From a virus, in the IMG/VR virus record IMGVR_UViG_3300018083_000057, positions 1 through 43,118 of that record: a DNA stretch of 43,118 nt. The stretch is one strand, 5' to 3'. The position numbers and the translations under genes are program-made. The notes beneath the pieces are model-generated. The model had not been told where the DNA came from. It worked only from the letters and a program-made list of their open reading frames with translations, and made no database searches. The number at the start of each line of letters is the position of its first letter. Positions within the stretch are counted from its first letter, which is position 1. This document shows positions 38,137 to 43,118 of the stretch, piece by piece.

Positions 38137-38487
38137 TCACGTCGCGGCAAACGTTTTCGCCTTTCGTTTCAGCGCGTTGTGAGAATCTCGCAGGCGGTTC
38201 ACTTTTTTCTCCACGAGGGCGAGGCGAGAGAGCGCTTCCTCGAGCCGCCGCTCGAGCTCCGGGGCGCGTCCGTCCACGGCGAGGCGGAGCGCGTCGGGGT
38301 TCACCCAGTACTTGCGCGGCTTCCTCCCCGGGGGCTGGTAGCTCTCGATGATGCCGCCGCCGGCGCTCTCGTGCAGCCGGCGCAGGCGCCGGAGCATCTT
38401 CCAATGGCTGACGTGCGCGCGCCGGGCCGCTGCCCTCACGTCGATCCACCCCTTCGGGGCCTCGGCGTTCGGCGGCTCCCCGCTCAC
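38137..38487 (-). CDS. HTH/coiled-coil DNA-binding protein
   Basis: The 116-residue protein starts at GTG 38487 in a GTGA overlap. Residues 13-65 form a winged or excisionase-like HTH: WIDVRAAARRAHVSHWKMLR, then PRKYWVNPDAL. Residues 75-112 are a heptad coiled coil ending in a basic cluster (LERRLEEALSRLALVEKKVN). It lies just before the gap that precedes the terminase operon, so it could control late genes through the tandem repeats there. That link is inference. Confidence 0.72.
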   Translation of the reverse strand: MSGEPPNAEAPKGWIDVRAAARRAHVSHWKMLRRLRRLHESAGGGIIESYQPPGRKPRKYWVNPDALRLAVDGRAPELERRLEEALSRLALVEKKVNRLRDSHNALKRKAKTFAAT

Positions 38488-39017
38488 GCTACCCACGCGT
38501 CGAGGCTCGCCTCCGTGACCTGGTAGTAGTCGCGGTGGGCGGCGCGCACGGCCGCTTCGGCGCGGTTTCGAATGTCGGAGATGAACTCGCCGGCCCCCTC
38601 CTTCGCCGAGTTCGCGCAGGCCTCGAGCAGCGGGCCGAGCTCGCCGGCGTCGAACGCGACGACGACGGCCGCTCCGCAGAGCTTGCCTAGTTGCGGCCCG
38701 AGTCCCTTCGGCCACCGCTGGTAGCTCTCCTCGCCTCCCGTGACGAGCGCTCCGGCGTAGTGCGCGAACAGCATGCGACGCGACGGGGCCGGCGTGAGGG
38801 CCCACTCGTGCGCGATGCGCCGGTCGCGGTCGAAGCTCGGGAGGCGGGAACGGTAGGCCTCGTGGTACGGGTCGCTCGAGTCCACGCCTCCGCCCCCGCC
38901 GCCGCGCTCGAGCATCGCGACGAATCCACCGAAGTTCGAGCGGTGGCCGCACTCGAAGTCGCGCTGGGTGAGCCACCAGTCGAGGTCGGCGCAGTAGAGT
39001 TCGTCGTTCGCCTTCAC
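38484..39017 (-). CDS. Hypothetical phage protein in replication/regulation module
   Basis: The 177-residue protein starts at GTG 39017 with a strong ribosome site (GAGGAGG, ten bases before). It has a Cys/His-containing N-terminal part (YCADLDWWLTQRDFECGHRS), a Gly run, then DPYHEAYRSRLPSFDRDRRIAHEWALT and a helical C-terminus. No family is recognised. The place between replication and terminase genes would also suit a late-gene regulator. Confidence 0.65.
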   Translation of the reverse strand: MKANDELYCADLDWWLTQRDFECGHRSNFGGFVAMLERGGGGGGVDSSDPYHEAYRSRLPSFDRDRRIAHEWALTPAPSRRMLFAHYAGALVTGGEESYQRWPKGLGPQLGKLCGAAVVVAFDAGELGPLLEACANSAKEGAGEFISDIRNRAEAAVRAAHRDYYQVTEASLDAWVA

Positions 39018-39054
39018 TCGAGGTGTTCCTCCTCGAAGGCGAGGTGGATGCGTG

Positions 39055-39258
39055 TCACCCGCGACGGCGCAGCCGCCGCCGCTTGGCTTTCTGCCCCTTG
39101 GTTTCGTCCTGCGAGAGCACCGACGCGGCGAGAGCCCGGACCTCGCTCACTTTGATGCCGTCTTCCTCCGCAATCCACCAGCCACCATGGGCGCGGCCCA
39201 ACGTTCGGAGCACTCGCCCCGCCAGGGTTGAAAGCTTGATTCCTGATTGTTTTCGCAC
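39055..39258 (-). CDS. Small basic protein, winged-helix-like
   Basis: The 67-residue protein starts at GTG 39258, seven bases after AAGGA. KLSTLAGRVLRTLGRAHGGW then WIAEEDGIKVSEVRALAASV could be a short winged helix; the tail is strongly basic. A competing frame (39014 upwards, starting at ATG 39280) reads less like protein. A 14-codon frame (39058-39014) links it to the next gene by GTGA overlaps at both ends; it may only carry that gene's ribosome site. Confidence 0.6.
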   Translation of the reverse strand: MRKQSGIKLSTLAGRVLRTLGRAHGGWWIAEEDGIKVSEVRALAASVLSQDETKGQKAKRRRLRRRG

Positions 39259-39273
39259 TGATTTGTCCTTTCT

Positions 39274-39723
39274 TCATCGTCTCCTCCCCGGCTGCCGTCG
39301 TTCTCGGTCGGCGTCTCGGGCGAGCTTCTCGGCGGCGGCGAGCGCGTAGCGCACGCGCGTCGAGGTGACCGCGTTGCGCGCGGCCGCGAACTCGACCTCC
39401 GTGAGACGGTCCCCGCTCGTGGCGCGCTTTCCCCACTCGGCGAGCAGCGCGACCTCGGGCTTCACGTCGCGCACGAGCTCGTCCACGGCGCGGCGCACGT
39501 CGTCGCCCCACTCGCCGTCGAGGGCGCGCGCGACGAGGGTGGCGAGGTCGCACGCCCTTGTCGCCTCGCGGCGCCACTCGGCTTTCTCGCGCTCTCGCGC
39601 GGCCTCCTCGCGCTCGTCCTCGGTCGGGTACGCGATGTCGACGAACTCCTGCCACGCCTGGCGCAGGTCGGACGGGAGCTGCTCACCGCGCTTCTGCAGG
39701 TCCTCTGGGATGTCTCTACGCAT
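39274..39723 (-). CDS. Helical protein next to the replication initiator
   Basis: The 149-residue protein starts at ATG 39723 with an 8-base overlap (ATGCGTAG) with the replication gene. It is nearly all helix and highly charged (YPTEDEREEAAREREKAEWRREATRACDL, VRYALAAAEKLARDADRERRQ). Its place behind the initiator would suit a helicase loader or accessory factor, but it lacks a Walker motif and no family is recognised. Confidence 0.65.
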   Translation of the reverse strand: MRRDIPEDLQKRGEQLPSDLRQAWQEFVDIAYPTEDEREEAAREREKAEWRREATRACDLATLVARALDGEWGDDVRRAVDELVRDVKPEVALLAEWGKRATSGDRLTEVEFAAARNAVTSTRVRYALAAAEKLARDADRERRQPGRRR

Positions 39724-40825
39724 CGCCACCACCTCCGGCCGCAAAGCGTGCGAGCGAGGCGCTGAGCGGCTGCGGCGCGCCGCCCCTGTCGTCCTCGGCG
39801 CCGGCGCGCGCTAGCCTCACCAGGCCCGCGACGCGCGTGTCGCCGTCTTGGAGCTCGTTCAGAGCAATCGCGACGACGTTCGGGGTCATGATCGCCGCGG
39901 TCGCCTTGTTCTGGAACTTCTCGGTCGTCGGCAGGTACTTCGCGACGCGCACGAGGTCGCTCGGGAGGTAGCCGAGGGCCGTCACGAGCAGCACGGCGCG
40001 CACGTCGGCGGCCTCGCTCGGCCGTCCGATCCGGGGGCTGCCCTCGCGCTTCTTGGCTTCGTGGAACGCTTTGAGCACTCGGACGACGAACGGAAACCGC
40101 TGCGCCTCGAGCCGGTCAGCGAGCGCCTCGTCGCGGCAGAGCTCCGCGACGGCCGCCGCGCCGTCCTCCTGAATTGCTTCGAGCGCTTGCTCGTGATTTT
40201 CTATCACCGCCGCCGCCGTCGCTGGCACGGGTTCGGCGGCCGTCGACGTGTCAGGTTCTTTAGCGGCGACGTCAGAAGTTAATTGGTTGGGCTGGGCTGG
40301 GCTGGGGACGCGGGCGGGCCCGCCCGCGGGGGGACGCGTTCTAGAACCGTTCCGCGGGGCGTTCCGGAACGCGTTCGGAACAGGTTCGGGAACGCGTTCC
40401 GCGACGCGTTCCGGAATGCGTTCCGTCCCTGGCTCGGAACGCGTTCCGTCCGCGTTCCGGGCGAGCCATCGATCCTTGCGCTCCTTCGCCTTGCGCCGGC
40501 GCTCCTCTACCTCCTTCGAGCTCGTCGCGTGGTCGAGGTAATCGTGAAGCTGCCAGCCATGCTGGACGGGATCCACGAGGCCGGCGCCGCGGGAGCCGTC
40601 GCGGTTCTTGCGGCCGCACTCGACGAGCGCCTGCAAAGCCTTCCTCGGGCTCTTGGGCGCTCCTGGTACGCGGTCCACGTCGTCGTCGGCGATGAAGCCG
40701 TCCGTAGGGTTACTCGCAGCGTATCCCTTCAGCGCGAGCCACATGACGATCGCGTCGCTGCCGCCGAGCTCGACGGCGCGCTTCCACTTCGGCGAGTCGA
40801 GGAATTCTTCCTTCACCGTAATCAT
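39716..40825 (-). CDS. Phage replication initiator (replisome-organiser-like)
   Basis: The 369-residue protein starts at ATG 40825 (ATGA overlap). Residues 1-105 form an N-terminal winged-helix-like domain: DAIVMWLALKGYAASNPTDG, then PKSPRKALQALVECG and GLVDPVQHGWQLHDYLDH, as in phage replication proteins. Residues 123-163 are a low-complexity R/E/P/N linker encoded by a 12-bp iteron array. An acidic linker and a helical C-terminal domain (about 225-369, LCRDEALADRLEAQRFPFVVR, then NKATAAIMTPNVVAIALNELQ) complete it. The layout of binding domain, origin inside the gene and C-terminal partner domain is that of lambda O. Confidence 0.75.
   Translation of the reverse strand: MITVKEEFLDSPKWKRAVELGGSDAIVMWLALKGYAASNPTDGFIADDDVDRVPGAPKSPRKALQALVECGRKNRDGSRGAGLVDPVQHGWQLHDYLDHATSSKEVEERRRKAKERKDRWLARNADGTRSEPGTERIPERVAERVPEPVPNAFRNAPRNGSRTRPPAGGPARVPSPAQPNQLTSDVAAKEPDTSTAAEPVPATAAAVIENHEQALEAIQEDGAAAVAELCRDEALADRLEAQRFPFVVRVLKAFHEAKKREGSPRIGRPSEAADVRAVLLVTALGYLPSDLVRVAKYLPTTEKFQNKATAAIMTPNVVAIALNELQDGDTRVAGLVRLARAGAEDDRGGAPQPLSASLARFAAGGGGDA
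40310..40327. repeat. Perfect 18-bp GC palindrome beside the iterons
   Basis: GCGGGCGGG and its exact inverse meet without a loop. On its left side lie GGGCT repeats (40288-40306) and a short AT-rich stretch (GAAGTTAATTGG, 40275-40286). All of this is within the replication gene. Confidence 0.85.
40337..40458 (-). repeat. Iteron-like 12-bp tandem array, candidate origin of replication
   Basis: The word CGTTCC (minus strand GGAACG) recurs with 11-12 bp spacing. Exact copies start at 40348, 40360, 40395, 40407, 40419, 40442 and 40453; degenerate copies at 40337, 40372, 40383 and 40431 fill the gaps. Several units form the palindrome GGAACGCGTTCC. The 11-unit array lies inside the replication initiator gene, as the lambda ori lies inside gene O. 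Confidence 0.75.
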
Positions 40826-40995
40826 GTGTCTGCTCCTCTGGCTAGCCCGCAGCCCTTGCAGCGCTTGCCGACCACACGGTGCGGGAGCGAGCCGCACGCG
40901 CGGCACAAGCGCGCAGGTCGGCGCCGTGGGCAGTCGGCGGTGGCATGCCCGGGCCGACGGCAGAGGCCGCAGCGCGACGGCTCGCGCTCACGCAT
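40822..40995 (-). CDS. CCHC zinc-knuckle protein
   Basis: The 57-residue protein starts at ATG 40995 with an 8-base overlap (ATGCGTGA) and ends in an ATGA with the replication gene. It has a classical knuckle, CGLCRRPGHATADC (C-x2-C-x4-H-x4-C), then a second site with CRACG and CKGCG. Such knuckles bind single-stranded RNA or DNA. Its coupling to the replication initiator points to single-stranded DNA handling, which is inference. Confidence 0.75.
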   Translation of the reverse strand: MREREPSRCGLCRRPGHATADCPRRRPARLCRACGSLPHRVVGKRCKGCGLARGADT

Positions 40996-41191
40996 CGTCT
41001 GGCTCCGATTCGGCTGTATCGGCGATGGTGGCCAGACTCGCCGACCACAAGCGCGCCTGCGCCGGCGTGAGCTCGAGCGTCCGGCCACCGCGGAGCTCGA
41101 CGAGCACGAGGCCCTTGCTGGCGAAGATGAAGACGCCGCTCGCCCGCGTGCGCCTCCAGCGCTGCTCGTCGAGCTGTACAACGTTGCTCAC
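40988..41191 (-). CDS. Small beta-rich protein, unknown
   Basis: The 67-residue protein starts at GTG 41191 in a GTGA overlap with the RuvC-like gene. It has strands (SGVFIFASKGLVLVELRGGRTLEL) and one helix (TPAQARLWSASLATIADTA), which recalls small phage proteins that bind DNA or another protein. No name can be given. Confidence 0.65.
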   Translation of the reverse strand: MSNVVQLDEQRWRRTRASGVFIFASKGLVLVELRGGRTLELTPAQARLWSASLATIADTAESEPDDA

Positions 41192-41733
41192 GCGGCCTCC
41201 GGGGCGACCGAGACGAACGCCTCGCCGGCATCACAGAGCGCGGCGTTCGCGACGATGAAGGCGTCGAGCTCGGCCTCGAACCACGCGTCGGGATCCGGGA
41301 GCACCGCGAGCAGGAGCTCTTGCGCCGCGTCGCCGGCGCCGCGGCCACCCGAAAGCGCGGAGCCCATGAACACCGTGCGCGCGTGGCGCTGTTCAATCTG
41401 CTCGAGCTCGATGCCGATGCAGACGTCGAGCTCGTGCTCGAGCACGCCGACGAGCCGCTCCTGCGAGCGGATCGTCTCGGACTTGCCGCGCATGAAGATG
41501 CCTCCCTCGGCGAAGACGCGCACGCTCGTCATCGGCAGGCCCTCCGAGGCGGCCGCCCAGGTGAGCCACTGAATCAGGTCGCGCGCGAGCGACGCGCGGC
41601 GGTGCACGACGGACGCGCCGGGCTTTGTGCCGAGGGTCGCCCGGCGCACGCGCCGAAAGTCGTTGCCCCACCCCGTCGGCACCGCGGCGATGCCGAAAGC
41701 GGTGAGGCTGTGGTCGAGTCCGACGTAGAGCAC
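41188..41733 (-). CDS. RuvC-like Holliday junction resolvase
   Basis: The 181-residue protein has the RuvC/RNase H-type catalytic acids in order: D7 (YVGLDHSLTAFGIAAV), E76 (VRVFAEGGIF) and D157 (ELDAFIVANAAL). Helix RASLARDLIQWLTWAA fits the fold. It should resolve branched DNA before packaging or after recombination. GTG 41733 follows two bases after the clamp-like gene. The usual two-acid C-terminal pair is represented by E155 and D157. Confidence 0.8.
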   Translation of the reverse strand: MLYVGLDHSLTAFGIAAVPTGWGNDFRRVRRATLGTKPGASVVHRRASLARDLIQWLTWAAASEGLPMTSVRVFAEGGIFMRGKSETIRSQERLVGVLEHELDVCIGIELEQIEQRHARTVFMGSALSGGRGAGDAAQELLLAVLPDPDAWFEAELDAFIVANAALCDAGEAFVSVAPEAA

Positions 41734-41735
41734 GG

Positions 41736-42593
41736 TTAGTTCGGCTTTGCCTTGGCGGCCTTGCGCTGCGGCTTCTTCTTCTGCGTCGAGAGAGTCGGGG
41801 CGCTCGCCGCCTGCTCGGCCTTCATGCGCTCGGCGTCTTCGTCCTCGATGATGCCGTCGTCGCCGCCGGCGTCGTCCTCGCGCGGCTTCGCGGCGCGCGC
41901 CTTCAGGTCGAGCTTCACCTGCCGATCGGAGCGGCCGGGCGCGCCCTCGTCGGCCTCCGGCGGCTCGTCAGCCTCCTGCCCTGGCCCTAGAACCTTCTCC
42001 GGCAGGATGGCGCCACGCCACCGCGTGCCGTCCTTTCCGACGGCCTCGAAGTGCATGGGCGCCGTCGGCTCGGTCGGCGGGTAGAACGTGATCGGGCAGC
42101 CCTCGGTCGCGACCCGCACTCGCGTGAGGCCGCGCAGGTGCTCCGGGTCGAACGCACACCAGCTCCCCGTGTGGTTCTTGTCGTCCGGCACGCGCAGGCC
42201 GCTCACGATGTCGGTCATCGTCACCTGCGTCGTCGCCGCCTCGCGGTTCCAGCCGATCGGCGCAATCATCTTCCCGGTCTTCGCCTCGACGATCCACGCG
42301 TCGGTGAGGCCCTTCGGCGTCAGCCGAATCAGCAGCGTCTCGCCGTCGCCGACCATCGAGAGCCGGCACTTCTCGAGGAACGCCGAGTCGATTGCCCACT
42401 CGCCCGTCGCGCCTCCCTCCGCTTTCGCGATGGCCTCGACGCTCCGCTTCCCGGAGGTCGCGGCCGCTTCGAGCTTGCCCGAGCCGTTGATGCGGAAGTG
42501 CACGCACGCATGGTGCTCGCCCTCCCCGCAGAAGCTCAGGAGCGCCCAGAGCTGCTCCCGGTTGATCTCGATCCCCTTCTTGCTCGCCAGCAT
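41736..42593 (-). CDS. Sliding-clamp-like (DnaN-like) protein
   Basis: The 285-residue protein starts at ATG 42593, two bases after the stop of the pentapeptide gene, with GGAGG upstream. VHFRINGSGKLEAAATSGKRSVEA and GEWAIDSAFLEKCRLSM near the N-terminus, and APMHFEAVGKDGTRWRGAILPEK later, read like the strand-turn patterns of beta-clamp domains. The last 75 residues are an acidic/basic tail rich in D, E and K. It is shorter than a three-domain bacterial clamp, so it may be a two-domain phage clamp. The call is tentative. Confidence 0.5.
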   Translation of the reverse strand: MLASKKGIEINREQLWALLSFCGEGEHHACVHFRINGSGKLEAAATSGKRSVEAIAKAEGGATGEWAIDSAFLEKCRLSMVGDGETLLIRLTPKGLTDAWIVEAKTGKMIAPIGWNREAATTQVTMTDIVSGLRVPDDKNHTGSWCAFDPEHLRGLTRVRVATEGCPITFYPPTEPTAPMHFEAVGKDGTRWRGAILPEKVLGPGQEADEPPEADEGAPGRSDRQVKLDLKARAAKPREDDAGGDDGIIEDEDAERMKAEQAASAPTLSTQKKKPQRKAAKAKPN

Positions 42594-42595
42594 CG

Positions 42596-43118
42596 TCACG
42601 CGACACCTCCCGTCTGCTCGGCGCTCGCGGGCGTTTGAGCAGCGCGCGCCTGCCACTCGAGGATCCACCCATCGACGATCTTCGCGACCTGGCTGTTCTC
42701 CGGTGTGTCACCCGGCGAGATCGCCAAGAACCAGCATTCGGCGGGCCTCGTCGAGTCCGGCTTCAACCCCGGAACATCCTGGTAGCTGCAGCCCTTGGCG
42801 TTCGCGATTGTGCCGACCAGGCATGCGCACGCTCCCTCGTACGCTGTCCCGTCGACCTTGCCGGCCCGCAGCGCGTCCCGGAGCGCCGGCACCTCGTGCG
42901 GCACGGCGTCCAAGACCGCGAAGAAGTCGTCCCGGATCGCGTCGAGGCTCGCACGGTCGAGGCGCGCACCGACGAGGCTCGCACGGTCGAGGCGCGCACC
43001 GTCGAGGCGCGCACCGTCGAGGCTCGCACCGTCGAGGCTCGCACGGTCGAGGCGCGCACCGACGAGGCGCGCACCGACGAGGCTCGCACGGTCGAGGCTC
43101 GCACCGACGAGGCTCGCA
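42596..43118 (-). CDS. Pentapeptide-repeat protein, C-terminal part (continues from position 1)
   Basis: The frame enters at 43118 in the same phase as the array at 3-257, runs through 12 more pentapeptides (the last is ASLDA, 42938-42952) and then a 113-residue domain. That domain starts IRDDFFAVLDAVPHEVPALR and contains VDGTAYEGACACLVGTIANA, KGCSYQDVPGL and PAECWFLAISPGDTPENSQ. This cysteine-containing end domain follows pentapeptide repeats in other phage proteins as I recall. The stop is two bases before the clamp-like gene. See 1-356 for the N-terminus. Confidence 0.85.
   Translation of the reverse strand, partial: ASLVGASLDRASLVGARLVGARLDRASLDGASLDGARLDGARLDRASLVGARLDRASLDAIRDDFFAVLDAVPHEVPALRDALRAGKVDGTAYEGACACLVGTIANAKGCSYQDVPGLKPDSTRPAECWFLAISPGDTPENSQVAKIVDGWILEWQARAAQTPASAEQTGGVA
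42938..43117 (-). repeat. 15-bp tandem repeats coding for pentapeptides, right part (12 units)
   Basis: Twelve 15-bp units of the same kind as at 3-257. The order of unit types differs from the left part except for the shared end unit, so this is not simply a copy of the left array. The first unit in plus-strand order (42938-42952) is diverged and codes ASLDA. Confidence 0.95.

Noticed and set aside
39014-39280. Alternative frame starting at ATG 39280 and ending at 39014
   Set aside because: Composition is worse than the 39055-39258 frame, which has a better-spaced ribosome site; only its last 14 codons show stop-start overlaps.
1-43118. tRNA genes, insertion sequences, toxin-antitoxin or CRISPR-Cas genes
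   Set aside because: None were recognised on reading; tRNAs could not be excluded without a covariance search (tRNAscan-type) of the window.

Overview
The window looks like the complete genome, about 43.1 kb, of a temperate contractile-tailed phage with a Mu-like virion module but a tyrosine integrase instead of a Mu transposase. Base composition is very GC-rich by eye, GAGCTC/CTCGAG words are extremely frequent, GTG starts are common and genes overlap tightly (ATGA, GTGA, TGATG). This fits a high-GC proteobacterial or myxobacterial (Polyangia-like) host, but the host is inference only. No ribosomal, tRNA, CRISPR or chromosomal housekeeping gene is visible.

The two ends belong together. Both lie inside one array of 15-bp repeats that codes, on the minus strand, for pentapeptides of the form A[S/R]L[D/V][G/R]. 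The gene starts at 356 (ATGA overlap with the integrase stop), runs off the window at position 1, re-enters at 43118 and ends at 42596. Bases 1-18 equal bases 43101-43118. The map is therefore read as a circle (or a circularly permuted linear genome) that was opened inside the repeat array.

On that circle almost everything lies in one leftward direction. A control region (3340-3910) holds a CI-like repressor gene between two copies of the same promoter/operator in opposite orientation. The leftward promoter drives a Cro-like gene, small HTH and accessory genes, the tyrosine integrase and the pentapeptide-repeat protein. Past the junction follow a sliding-clamp-like protein, a RuvC-like resolvase, a zinc-knuckle protein, a replication initiator with an iteron array inside its gene, small regulators, terminase, DUF935 portal, a MuF protein fused to a zinc-metalloprotease-like domain, Mu I-type protease/scaffold, decoration protein, gpT-like capsid, head-tail connector genes, sheath, tube, tail chaperone with a -1 frameshift, tape measure, baseplate, a large set of tail-fibre/adhesin genes (11.6-18.6 kb) and a set of small membrane/coiled-coil genes likely for lysis (10.0-11.5 kb).

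The rightward promoter drives the short plus-strand operon 3907-9900: small zinc-binding proteins, a probable Sak-type single-strand annealing protein, a RecB/Cas4-like exonuclease and a ParB-like protein. The two transcription units converge on a strong hairpin at 9917-9958. One gene breaks the pattern: a plus-strand lipoprotein gene (22017-22451) inserted in the minus-strand tail operon, a good lysogenic-conversion (moron) candidate.

The least expected items are the coding minisatellite at the junction, the inverted duplicated operators with predicted leaderless mRNAs, the iterons inside the replication gene, the MuF-metalloprotease fusion, a RyR domain between the fibre genes and a fibre built from about 22 copies of a 20-residue repeat. 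All calls rest on reading the sequence and on recalled family features; no database search was run.
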